Positions 1 to 6,531 of a DNA stretch of 12,394 bases are shown one piece after another (positions within the stretch are counted from its first letter, which is position 1; the number at the start of each line of letters is the position of its first letter). Origin of the DNA: JAWVZU01 sp033722075 (GTDB taxonomy: Bacteria > Pseudomonadota > Gammaproteobacteria > Xanthomonadales > SZUA-38); assembly GCA_033722075.1 (NCBI GenBank), contig JAWVZU010000102.1, positions 1 to 12,394 of the forward strand. The letters run 5' to 3'. A program made the translations under genes and the position numbers. Under the pieces are notes generated by a model that was not told where the DNA came from, ran no database searches, and saw only the letters and a list, made by a program, of their open reading frames with translations.

Positions 1-705
1 CACTATGGCGTACGCCCGGATCAGATCCGGTTCGAACACGGCGAAGCGATCATCGCGGAACAGCGCATGACCTTTGCCGAACTGGTCCAGGCCGCCTACC
101 TGAACCGCATCTCGCTGTCGGCCACCGGCTATTACCGGACCCCGAAGATCGCCTATGACATGCAGACCGGCAAGGGTCGCCCATTTTTCTACTTCGCCTA
201 CGGCGCCGCGGTGAGCGAGGTTGCGGTCGACCTGTTGACCGGCGAGAGTCGGATCGAACGGGTCGATATCCTGCACGACGTGGGCGACAGCCTGAATCCG
301 GCCATCGACCGGGGACAGATCGAGGGCGGCTTCGTCCAGGGCGCCGGGTGGCTCACCTGCGAGGAACTGGTCTTCGGTTCGGACGGCACGCTTGAGACCC
401 ATGCACCGTCGACCTACAAGATCCCGACCTGCGGCGACCGGCCGCGGAAGTTCAACATCGAGCTGCTCGCCGACAGCCCCAATCGGGAGCGGACCGTGTT
501 TCGTTCCAAGGCCGTCGGCGAACCGCCCCTGATGCTGGCCATCTCCGTATTCCGCGCCATTGCCGATGCGGTGGCCTCCGTCGGCGGCGAACATGCGGAC
601 CCGCACCTCGATTCGCCGGCGACGCCGGAACGGGTGCTCGCGGCCGTCGAACGGGTTCGCGCGGGCGTCGAGGGCGAGGAACCCAAGCGGGTCGCCGGTG
701 GCTGA
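1..705 (+). CDS. xdhB: Xanthine dehydrogenase, molybdopterin-binding (large) subunit, C-terminal part
   Basis: Only the last 234 residues are present; the reading frame is open from base 1, so the gene begins outside the window. The protein is the molybdenum-cofactor subunit that hydroxylates hypoxanthine and xanthine to uric acid in purine breakdown, in the cytoplasm. The visible part matches the C-terminal end of known XDH: GDSLNPAIDRGQIEGG followed by FVQGAG, then PSTYKIP, then KAVGEPPL near visible residues 170-176. The Glu of GEPP (codon 520-522) corresponds to the catalytic base of bovine XDH (Glu1261), as recalled from the family. KAVGEPPL and the PSTYKIP segment favour a true xanthine dehydrogenase over aldehyde or CO dehydrogenase relatives. 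The stop lies inside the start region of xdhC, so the two are probably co-transcribed. Confidence 0.93.
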   Translation, partial: HYGVRPDQIRFEHGEAIIAEQRMTFAELVQAAYLNRISLSATGYYRTPKIAYDMQTGKGRPFFYFAYGAAVSEVAVDLLTGESRIERVDILHDVGDSLNPAIDRGQIEGGFVQGAGWLTCEELVFGSDGTLETHAPSTYKIPTCGDRPRKFNIELLADSPNRERTVFRSKAVGEPPLMLAISVFRAIADAVASVGGEHADPHLDSPATPERVLAAVERVRAGVEGEEPKRVAGG

Positions 706-1702
706 CCCCTGGATCGAGATTGCTCACCGGGTGGTCGGGGGCTCGGTACTCGTCAGCATCGTCGGCGTGCAGGGGTCTTCCCCGCGGGAGGTAGGTGCGC
801 GCATGGCCGTCCTGAGCGAAGCCGCGGTGGGGAGCATCGGCGGGGGCATGCTCGAGTACATGGCCATTCAGCGCGCCCGGACCCTTCTCGAACAGGGCGC
901 CACGCGCCATCGGTTGATCAGCTTTCCCCTCGGTCCCGACACCCAGCAATGCTGCGGCGGCGTGGTGACGCTGTTCTTCGAGCCGGTCACGGAAACCGTC
1001 GCCCGGGCCATGGGTGAGTTGAAGAGTCATCTCGAGTCGGGTGCATTGATCGCGACCTGCCTCGGGGCCGACCGGAAGCAGGTATTCCCGACCACCGATT
1101 GCCGGAACGATGCCTGGCTGGAAGAGCGTGATGGTCAACCGTGGTTGATCGAAACAGCGCACCGGCACCGCTTCACGGTTGCCCTGTTCGGTGCCGGCCA
1201 CGTCGGGAGCGCGCTGGTCCACGCGCTCGCCCTCCAGAGTTGCCGGGTGCTCTGGTTCGATCCCCGGCCCGAGCAGTTTCCGCAGCGACTGCCGGTCCAG
1301 GTCAGGACTGACGCTCGCGAGAATCCGGCCTCGGCAGTTCCCGAGCTGCCGCCCGGCGCGCTGGTGCTGGTCATGACCCACCGCCATCCGTTGGATTATG
1401 AAATCTGCCGATCCGCACTTCGTCGGGATGATCTGGGTTTCGTGGGGCTGATCGGATCCGCGTCGAAACGAAACCGGTTTGCGGCCCAGTTCCGCCGGGA
1501 CGGCCTGGGCGAGGCCTCAATCGACCGACTGGTCTGCCCGATCGGAATCCCGGGCATCAAGGGCAAAGAGCCGCCGGTGATCGCCGCGTCGGTGGTGGCG
1601 CAGCTGCTGCAGGTGGCTGAGCGCGATCAGCCGGCTCCCGAGAAACGCCAGGGCATCAGCGAGGCAGAGGCTGACGCGACGCCGGTGGCCGACGCGTTCT
1701 GA
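698..1702 (+). CDS. xdhC: XdhC, xanthine dehydrogenase molybdenum-cofactor chaperone
   Basis: A 334-residue protein of the XdhC/CoxI family. In studied members it binds molybdenum cofactor, promotes its sulfuration and delivers it to XDH. The N-terminal XdhC/CoxI domain shows GSSPREVGARM (27-36) and SIGGGMLE (46-53), then a CCGG motif (85-88) expected in cofactor binding. The C-terminal Rossmann-like domain has FGAGHVG (164-170), MTHRHPLDYE (226-235) and GLIGSASKRNRF (250-261). I chose the GTG at 698: it gives the normal N-terminus (V-A-D-P-W) and overlaps the xdhB stop by 8 bases. A longer frame from the ATG at 560 would only add an Arg/Ser-rich, low-complexity extension inside xdhB. The only Shine-Dalgarno-like GAGGA is 17 bases upstream, so coupling to xdhB translation is likely. 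The overlap supports xdhB-xdhC as one operon. Confidence 0.94.
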   Translation: MADPWIEIAHRVVGGSVLVSIVGVQGSSPREVGARMAVLSEAAVGSIGGGMLEYMAIQRARTLLEQGATRHRLISFPLGPDTQQCCGGVVTLFFEPVTETVARAMGELKSHLESGALIATCLGADRKQVFPTTDCRNDAWLEERDGQPWLIETAHRHRFTVALFGAGHVGSALVHALALQSCRVLWFDPRPEQFPQRLPVQVRTDARENPASAVPELPPGALVLVMTHRHPLDYEICRSALRRDDLGFVGLIGSASKRNRFAAQFRRDGLGEASIDRLVCPIGIPGIKGKEPPVIAASVVAQLLQVAERDQPAPEKRQGISEAEADATPVADAF

Positions 1703-1723
1703 GTCGCTACGCGCAGAAAAGCA

Positions 1724-1866
1724 CCTCACCCCCAACCCCTCTCCCCAGAGCGGAGAGGGGAGACAAGATCGGTAGAAGCCCTCTCCCGCGGGCTCTAGGG
1801 CTCCAGGGCTTAAGACGACCTGGACAATGCGGCCCTATTCGAACATACAAGGGGTGTGGGGTGAGG
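1724..1866. repeat. Intergenic repeat element with terminal inverted repeats and a C-rich hairpin
   Basis: The left end CCTCACCCCCAACCCCT (1724-1740) and the reverse complement of the right end (1850-1866) agree at 15 of 17 positions, forming terminal inverted repeats about 140 bases apart. Inside the left end is a perfect 9-bp hairpin: CCCCTCTCC (1736-1744), a 7-base loop, then GGAGAGGGG (1752-1760). A second CCCTCTCCC-type stretch lies near 1780. No T-run follows the hairpin, so it is not a classical intrinsic terminator. It lies between the convergent xdhC and TonB-like genes. It resembles REP/MITE-like dispersed repeats of GC-rich gammaproteobacteria, and a related sequence is at 2670-2702. 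Confidence 0.6.
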
Positions 1867-1897
1867 GGGAAGAATGGCTGAGCGAAACCGAATTGCT

Positions 1898-2524
1898 TCA
1901 GCGGTCCGCCAAACGAAACTCGAGGCGCTGGGTCGCCTGTTTCGAAACGGTTTTTCCGTTCATTTCCGGCGGCCGGAACTTCCACTTCAATACGGCCGCC
2001 ATGGCTGCCCGGTCGAATATTCTCGGCGGGTCGGCGGAAACGACGATTGGGTCAATGACCGCACCCGTTTCGGTCACCGTGAATGCGACGACGACGTGAC
2101 CCTCGATTCCGCGAAGGGCCGCCTGCCGCGGATACATCGGCTGGATCCGGACCAGTGGAACCAGCGGCGAATCGCCCGAACCGCCGTGGCCCGGAGGTCC
2201 GATCGGCATTCCGAGGCCTGATCCCCCGTAGAAATCAGGGAGATCAAACTCCAGCGGTGGGTCGGCCCGGTCGAATGGATCGCCGATCGGAGGTGAGATC
2301 GCTTCCGGCGGATCGATCGGTTCAGGAGGTTTGGGCGGTGGTTCCGGTAAAGGCGGAATTTCCGGTTCGACGCTAACCGCTTCGAAGCGTATCTCCGGAA
2401 GTTGAAGCGATGACTGCGCCAGATCGGGAGGCGCTGCGATGAGTGAGTGCATCAGGAGAAACAACGCCACGGCCATGAAAGCCCCGGCGGGAAGCATTGC
2501 AGTCGTTCGCATTGCGTTGGTCAT
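1898..2524 (-). CDS. TonB-like energy transducer (TonB C-terminal domain protein)
   Basis: A 208-residue inner-membrane-anchored periplasmic protein. Residues 9-30 form one hydrophobic segment. Residues 53-82 are rich in Pro and Glu (EPPPKPPEP), as in the periplasm-spanning linker of TonB. A Gly-rich stretch (99-118) follows, then a TonB C-terminal domain at 124-205 with QPMYPRQAALRGIEGHVVV, VTETGAV and VLKWKFRPP. Such proteins pass proton-motive force from ExbB/ExbD to outer-membrane receptors. The ATG at 2524 is chosen because GGGGAG lies about 6 bases upstream and the membrane anchor follows directly; an upstream extension would be Arg-rich and unlike the family. No exbB, exbD or receptor gene is seen beside it, and it is bracketed by repeats, so its partners must be elsewhere. 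It could serve as a TonB paralogue or in another envelope task. Confidence 0.85.
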   Translation of the reverse strand: MTNAMRTTAMLPAGAFMAVALFLLMHSLIAAPPDLAQSSLQLPEIRFEAVSVEPEIPPLPEPPPKPPEPIDPPEAISPPIGDPFDRADPPLEFDLPDFYGGSGLGMPIGPPGHGGSGDSPLVPLVRIQPMYPRQAALRGIEGHVVVAFTVTETGAVIDPIVVSADPPRIFDRAAMAAVLKWKFRPPEMNGKTVSKQATQRLEFRLADR

Positions 2525-2669
2525 GAAAACTCCCCGTTCGCGATGAGTTTCGTTTCCTAACGTCCGCCGACCAGAATTGGGGTGAAAAAGGGTGGGCTTC
2601 TTTCCTTCCTGTCTTTCCTGTTCCCCGGCTTTCCGCGAAGCGATTCTTGTCCCCTCTAGGCTGCCCCCA

Positions 2670-2702
2670 CACCCCAAACCTCTCTCCCCCTCCAGGGGGA
2701 GG
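2670..2702. repeat. C-rich repeat with 8-bp hairpin, related to the 1724-1866 element
   Basis: This stretch carries CCCACACCCC, as in the right end of the element at 1724-1866. A perfect hairpin follows: CTCCCCCT (2684-2691), loop CC, AGGGGGAG (2694-2701). On the minus strand it lies 58 bases past the modC stop and could slow or stop transcription, but no U-run follows it. It sits upstream of the TonB-like gene and could also act on its 5' side. Confidence 0.5.
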
Positions 2703-2717
2703 GGGCTTTCATTGACC

Positions 2718-2746
2718 GACTTTCCACTTTCTACTTTCCATCTTCC
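2718..2746. repeat. Short pyrimidine-rich tandem repeat
   Basis: Imperfect tandem copies of ACTTTC(C/T) (gactttcc, actttct, actttcc, atcttcc) lie just past the modC stop on the minus strand. It is probably simple repeat sequence and has no obvious coding role. Confidence 0.4.
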
Positions 2747-2759
2747 GTGGGCCGCCGCC

Positions 2760-3824
2760 TCAGGTCAGCACAGCCACGCTCTTGGCCTGGGCGAATACGG
2801 GCTTGCCCGATTCCAGGGCCAGCAGGTCGGCGGATTTGCGGGTGATGCGGGCCAGCAGCACCTCTTCGCCGATGCGGAGCCGCACGGTGACTTCGGCGGC
2901 CCCAGTGTTCGCCAGCGCTTCGACGGTGGCCGGTAACACGTTAAGGATGCTTGTCTCCGTCGCCGGCTGCAGGGTCAGGCTGACGTCGCGCGCGGCGATG
3001 CGCAGGCGGACCGGCGTGCCGTCGGCCAGCTCGCGATGGGGCACGGCGAAGCGGCAGCCAGCTGCGTCCACAAAGGTCAGGTCATAGCGCTCGTCGTGGC
3101 CGGCCACCCGGCCCTGCAGCAGCGATTCCGCGTCCGGACCCGTTGCCAGCGGCAGGTCGAGGCGGGTCAGCATCTCGTCGATGGGACCGGTGCTCTGGAC
3201 AATCCCTTCTCCGAGGAGGATCAGGTGGTCGGCAATGCGAGCGACTTCGTCATGGACGTGGCTGACATAGAGCACCGGGATCTCCAACTCGCGCCGTAGT
3301 GAATCCAGGTAGCTCAGGGTCTCGCTGCGCCGCGCCGCGTCCAGGCCGGTCAGCGGCTCGTCCAGGAGCAGGATCGCCGGGCTCACCGCGAGGGCGCGGG
3401 CGATGGACACGCGGCGAGCCTCGCCGCCGGACAGTCCCGCCGGCGTCCGGTCGAGCAGCTTTTCCAACCCCAGCAGCTCGATGGCGCGGGAAAGCGAGAC
3501 CCGCCGTTTCGCTTCGGGCAGGCGCTTCAAGCCGAACTCCAGGTTGGCCCGGACGTCGAGGTGCGGGAACAGGCTGGATTCCTGGAACACGTACCCGACG
3601 GCGCGCTCGTGGGCCGGCACGAAGCATTCCGCATCCTGCCAGACGGTGCCTCCGAGGCGGACGACGCCCGGATGTCGATCAAGCCCGGCGATGGCCCGGA
3701 GAACGCTGGTCTTCCCGGCGCCCGAAGGGCCGAACAGTCCGGACACGCCGGCACCGGGCACCGAGAAGTTCGCGTCCAGCCGGAAGTCCCCGCGGCGGAT
3801 TTCCAGATCGGCCCGGAGCGTCAC
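2760..3824 (-). CDS. modC: ModC, molybdate ABC transporter ATP-binding protein
   Basis: A 354-residue ATPase that powers molybdate import through ModB at the inner membrane. The ABC domain has Walker A GPSGAGKT (32-39), a Q-loop at Q81, the signature LSGGE (131-135), Walker B ILLLDEP (151-157) and the H-loop histidine in YVSHVHDE (H189). After a linker, residues about 290-354 form a Mop (molybdate/oxyanion-binding) domain beginning TSILNVLPATVEAL; this domain separates ModC from sulfate or iron ATPases. Length is normal for ModC. The start is a GTG whose bases overlap the modB TGA by 4 (GTGA). No Shine-Dalgarno sequence is visible upstream of it, so translation probably depends on ribosomes finishing modB. 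It is the last gene of a five-gene minus-strand operon. Confidence 0.95.
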   Translation of the reverse strand: MTLRADLEIRRGDFRLDANFSVPGAGVSGLFGPSGAGKTSVLRAIAGLDRHPGVVRLGGTVWQDAECFVPAHERAVGYVFQESSLFPHLDVRANLEFGLKRLPEAKRRVSLSRAIELLGLEKLLDRTPAGLSGGEARRVSIARALAVSPAILLLDEPLTGLDAARRSETLSYLDSLRRELEIPVLYVSHVHDEVARIADHLILLGEGIVQSTGPIDEMLTRLDLPLATGPDAESLLQGRVAGHDERYDLTFVDAAGCRFAVPHRELADGTPVRLRIAARDVSLTLQPATETSILNVLPATVEALANTGAAEVTVRLRIGEEVLLARITRKSADLLALESGKPVFAQAKSVAVLT

Positions 3825-4495
3825 GGGTGAAGCAGCCGGAAGCGGCGGTTGACCGCATAGACCCCGACCAGGAGCAGGAAGGACAGGGCCAGGAGGCCGC
3901 CGGCCAGCCAGTGGGCATTCGTGTAGCGGAGACTCTCCACGTGGTCGTAGATGGCGATGGACACGACCTGGGTCTCACCCGGGATGTTGCCGCCGATCAT
4001 CAGCACCACGCCGAATTCGCCGAGCGTATGAGCGAAGCCGAGGACCGTGGCGGTGATGAACCCGGGACGGGCCAGCGGCAGCGCCACCGAGAAGAACCGG
4101 TCGAGCGGTCCGGCGCGAAGCGTGGCCGCCACTTCCAGCGGACGTTGCCCGATGCGGGCGAAGGCATCCGCCAGGGGCTGGACCACGAAGGGCAGGGAGT
4201 AGACGACGGATCCCACGACCAGGCCGGAAAAGGTAAAGGCAAGGTGGCGCCCGCCCAGGGCTTCGAGCAGCGATCCGACCGGGCCGGCCGGCCCCAGTGC
4301 GACCAGCAGATAGAATCCCAGCACCGTGGGCGGCAGCACCAGTGGCAGCGCCACTAGCGCCTCCACCAGGAACTTGAACCGCCAGTTCGAGGTGGCCAGC
4401 CACCAGGCCAGGGGTGTGCCCAGCACCAGCAGGATGGCCGTACTGACGACTGCCAGCTGCAGGGTTAGGGTCAGTGCGGTGAGATCAGCGTTCAC
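3821..4495 (-). CDS. modB: ModB, molybdate ABC transporter permease
   Basis: A 224-residue inner-membrane permease with about five hydrophobic segments (roughly 8-35, 43-68, 88-110, 147-168 and 196-216). The ABC-coupling EAA loop is seen at 121-140 (EVAATLRAGPLDRFFSVALP). AHTLGEFGVVLMIGGNIPGET (155-175) is the conserved stretch typical of ModB/CysT-type permeases. It forms the molybdate channel with ModC. The start is a GTG overlapping the modA stop by 4 bases (GTGA), and no Shine-Dalgarno sequence is visible upstream of it, which suggests coupling. Its own stop overlaps the modC start in the same way. Identity as molybdate rather than sulfate permease rests mostly on the ModA and ModC neighbours. 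Confidence 0.95.
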   Translation of the reverse strand: MNADLTALTLTLQLAVVSTAILLVLGTPLAWWLATSNWRFKFLVEALVALPLVLPPTVLGFYLLVALGPAGPVGSLLEALGGRHLAFTFSGLVVGSVVYSLPFVVQPLADAFARIGQRPLEVAATLRAGPLDRFFSVALPLARPGFITATVLGFAHTLGEFGVVLMIGGNIPGETQVVSIAIYDHVESLRYTNAHWLAGGLLALSFLLLVGVYAVNRRFRLLHP

Positions 4496-5205
4496 GGGAG
4501 GGTGTAGCCATCGCCGGCGATGATCGCTCGGGCGTCCTCGGTCCGCAGGTATTCGAGAAACGGTCGTCCCGCATCATCCAACAATACGGCCTGCTGGATG
4601 ATCGGCGAGTGCAGCGCCTGCGGGACGATCCACCGCGAACCGGCACCGGCCGGGACCTGGGCAAGCGAAACAAATCCGAGTTCCGCCGCCTCGCTGTAGG
4701 TGAACTGGTACGCCTGGGCGACGTTCTCGCCGCGCACCAGTCGTTCCGACAGCGTTTCCCACAGGCCCAGGCCGCGCAGCGTTTCCCGGGCTGCCCTGCC
4801 ATACGGCGCAAGGTCGGGGTTGGCGATTGCGAGATGTCTGAAGTCGCGGCTGCGCAGCACCCGACCATCGGAGTCGACATAGCCGGTCCGAGGACTCCAC
4901 AGCGCCAGTCGGCCGATCGCATAGGTGAACCGCGTCCCGCGGATCGCTTTTCCCTGTGCCTCCAGCCGTGCGGGTCGGGCCTCATCGGCCGCCAGAAAGG
5001 CATGGAACGGTGCACCGTTGACGATCTGCGCATAGTGTTTTCCGGTGGACCCGTAGCTGACCACGAGGGTCTTGCCCGATTGCGCCCCGAAGTGCCGAGC
5101 CAGGGTCTCGGCGGTATTCCGGAAGTTGCTGGCCACCGCCACCTGGATTCGCTCGCCGCCGGCCTGCAGCGGCAGCACAGCCAGCAGCGCGAGGATGATC
5201 TTCAC
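4492..5205 (-). CDS. modA: ModA, periplasmic molybdate-binding protein
   Basis: A 237-residue solute-binding protein that captures molybdate (and usually tungstate) in the periplasm and delivers it to ModBC. It begins with a short signal peptide (KIILALLAVLPLQAGG, cleavage probably after A15). Oxyanion-binding segments recognisable from the family are VAVASNF (22-28), YGSTGK (51-56), ANPDLAPYG (128-136) and GENVAQ (159-164). The ASNF/GSTGK/PYG set is more like the Azotobacter ModA2 type than E. coli ModA, as far as I recall. I chose the GTG at 5205: it places the signal peptide at the N-terminus, has GAGGA 9 bases upstream, and overlaps the carbonic anhydrase stop by 4 bases. A longer frame would be an Arg-rich shadow of the upstream gene. 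Confidence 0.94.
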   Translation of the reverse strand: MKIILALLAVLPLQAGGERIQVAVASNFRNTAETLARHFGAQSGKTLVVSYGSTGKHYAQIVNGAPFHAFLAADEARPARLEAQGKAIRGTRFTYAIGRLALWSPRTGYVDSDGRVLRSRDFRHLAIANPDLAPYGRAARETLRGLGLWETLSERLVRGENVAQAYQFTYSEAAELGFVSLAQVPAGAGSRWIVPQALHSPIIQQAVLLDDAGRPFLEYLRTEDARAIIAGDGYTLP

Positions 5206-5825
5206 CGCGCCGCGTCCTCGAGAAACTCGACCTTGCCGGATTCCAGGGCGTACTCCGCGCCGACGATCTGCAGTCCGTCGGTCTCCATCAACCGCTCGAG
5301 TATCTTGGAACTGCAGCGGAGGACGTTGACCGAAGCCCGGACGTTGGCGCGAACGGCGAGCGCGATGAGGCGGTCCCGGTCCTCGGCGATTGGCGATTCG
5401 AAGAGGGTCCTGATCGCCGGCCGGATGCGATCGACGATCGATCCGATGTTGGCCGAGTGCTCGTTGTCCGGATTCTCGAGCGCATCGACGGTTGCCTGTA
5501 CCGCGCCGCACCGGGTATGTCCCAGCACGACGATCAGGCGCGTCCCGAACTGCTCGGCTGCAAATTCGACGCTGCCGATCTGGGACGGCGCGACCACGTT
5601 ACCCGCCACCCGGATCACGAACAGATCCCCCAATCCCTGGTCGAAGACCAGTTCCGCCGGCACCCGTGAATCGGAGCAGCCCAGGATGACCGCGAAGGGC
5701 GCCTGGTCGCCGACGAGCTTTACCCCGTGGGCCTGGCTGACGAGATCCTCGCCGCGCTGGATATGCGAGACGAACCGGGCATTTCCCTCGCGCAGCCGTT
5801 CCAGAGCATCCCGGGCAGTGATCAC
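5202..5825 (-). CDS. Beta-class carbonic anhydrase
   Basis: A 207-residue zinc enzyme for CO2/bicarbonate interconversion in the cytoplasm; no signal peptide is seen. The zinc site is complete: Cys50 with the catalytic Asp52/Arg54 pair (GCSDSRVPAE), then His103 and Cys106 (LGHTRCGA). FVIRVAGNVV (69-78) and GSVEFAAEQF (84-93) are also typical. Length is usual for the family. The GTG at 5825 is preferred: it gives a normal N-terminus (ITARDALERLREGN) and overlaps the stop of the upstream unknown gene by 4 bases. A weak GGGGT lies about 8 bases upstream. Its own stop overlaps the modA start. A carbonic anhydrase embedded in a molybdate-transport operon is unexpected; the sequence gives no direct reason for the pairing. 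Confidence 0.93.
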   Translation of the reverse strand: MITARDALERLREGNARFVSHIQRGEDLVSQAHGVKLVGDQAPFAVILGCSDSRVPAELVFDQGLGDLFVIRVAGNVVAPSQIGSVEFAAEQFGTRLIVVLGHTRCGAVQATVDALENPDNEHSANIGSIVDRIRPAIRTLFESPIAEDRDRLIALAVRANVRASVNVLRCSSKILERLMETDGLQIVGAEYALESGKVEFLEDAAR

Positions 5826-6265
5826 TTCAGTACCCCAATCCGTTCCAGGCCATGCTTCTCGAATTCCTTGATCCATTGGTCCTCGAATTCGGCAATTGCT
5901 TCTACCCGATCGGCACCCGACATCTGCGACAGCGCCTCGCCATGCAGCCGCTTGGCGTCGCGTACGGCGAGCCGATCCGCCAGGCCGGACCAGAAGTTGT
6001 GAAAGTCGTAGTTTTCGATGATCGCGCGAAAGCGTTCGTTGTCGTGGAGTTCGTCCGAGGGAACAAAGCGACCCAGTTTCCGCGAGTGATGGACACAGTC
6101 CTCGCAGCCCATCTCCTCGGCAAGCGCGAAGAGCTTCTGGACCAGAGGTGCGTAGCGATCGTATTGCGGCGCATCTCCGACCAGGTGCGCATTCATCATC
6201 CACTCGGTGAGTCCGATCAACTCGAGCAGATCGCGAAACTCCTTCTTGGTGAAGTTGATTTTCAT
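5822..6265 (-). CDS. Protein of unknown family, first gene of the carbonic anhydrase-mod operon
   Basis: A 147-residue, probably cytoplasmic, mostly helical and charged protein that I do not recognise. It starts KINFTKKEFRDLLELIGLTEW. It has a C-x2-C pair (Cys54, Cys57) followed by His59-His60 in the segment EEMGCEDCVHH, and an aromatic-rich patch NYDFHNFW (85-92). The CxxC plus HH could bind metal or be redox active, but this is only suggested by spacing. There is no signal peptide or membrane segment. The ATG at 6265 has AAGG about 7 bases upstream; an earlier start would add an Arg-rich, unlikely extension. Its TGA overlaps the carbonic anhydrase GTG by 4 bases, so it is expected to be made together with the carbonic anhydrase and ModABC. 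Confidence 0.85.
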   Translation of the reverse strand: MKINFTKKEFRDLLELIGLTEWMMNAHLVGDAPQYDRYAPLVQKLFALAEEMGCEDCVHHSRKLGRFVPSDELHDNERFRAIIENYDFHNFWSGLADRLAVRDAKRLHGEALSQMSGADRVEAIAEFEDQWIKEFEKHGLERIGVLK

Positions 6266-6354
6266 AAGCAGCCTTTTCCGGTCATGGCGTCGAGTGTGCC
6301 TTACCGCCGCGCACCGCGTCGAGACTGCCCCCCGGGGGAACCGTGGAAGACCAG

Positions 6355-6374
6355 CGGTCGGCATGCTCCGACCG
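6355..6374. promoter_or_regulatory. 7-bp inverted repeat (possible operator or hairpin)
   Basis: CGGTCGG (6355-6361) and CCGACCG (6368-6374) are perfect complements around the 6-base spacer CATGCT. The repeat lies 90 bases upstream of the first mod-operon gene start. It could be a repressor site or an mRNA hairpin in a 5' leader. No known consensus was matched. Confidence 0.35.
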
Positions 6375-6383
6375 ACGGCAACC

Positions 6384-6408
6384 GGTTCGCCCGAACCTGT
6401 GAACCTGG
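6384..6408. promoter_or_regulatory. GAACC half-site cluster (possible regulator binding site)
   Basis: GGTTCG (6384-6389) and CGAACC (6392-6397) form an inverted repeat with a 2-base centre. This is followed by a direct repeat GAACCTGT/GAACCTGG (6393-6408). Another GAACC lies at 6338-6342. Clustering in a divergent promoter region suggests an operator, but no regulator gene is in view and chance cannot be excluded. Confidence 0.3.
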
Positions 6409-6531
6409 TCTCACCAGCGGGCCTTGAAAGGTCTTACCGTTTAGATGGAATCGGGGGCGGGCAGCAGCCATCTGGGTTGCTCCGGCCGTGGCCAAGGCGG
6501 GGAGACTGACTCGAAGAGCTCCGACGCAGAG

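Larger units (their letters stand above)
6266..6531. other. Divergent intergenic region between the mod operon and the c-di-GMP gene
   Basis: These 266 bases must hold promoters for both directions, but no clear -35/-10 pair stands out. They contain two inverted repeats and several GAACC motifs, listed separately. No ModE-type site, riboswitch fold or tRNA could be recognised by eye. A longer start for the plus-strand gene (ATG at 6445) would shorten the region. Confidence 0.5.

Noticed and set aside
452..1387. Minus-strand open frame opposite xdhB and xdhC
   Set aside because: The composition is typical of an antisense GC-rich frame, and the plus-strand proteins show strong family motifs.
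1736..1760. Perfect hairpin after xdhC considered as an intrinsic terminator
   Set aside because: No T-run follows on either strand, and the hairpin is part of a repeated element. It is listed as a repeat instead.
3299..4357. Plus-strand open frame of 352 codons opposite modC and modB
   Set aside because: It is an Arg/Gly/Pro-rich sequence without recognisable domains, antisense to conserved ABC transporter genes.
4609..5871. Long plus-strand open frame across modA and carbonic anhydrase (420 codons)
   Set aside because: It is an Arg/Ser-rich low-complexity shadow, opposite genes with complete catalytic and binding motifs.
6266..6531. Molybdenum-cofactor riboswitch or ModE operator ahead of the mod operon
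   Set aside because: No ATCGNTATATA-type half-sites and no recognisable Moco riboswitch core were found by eye. A covariance-model search would be decisive.
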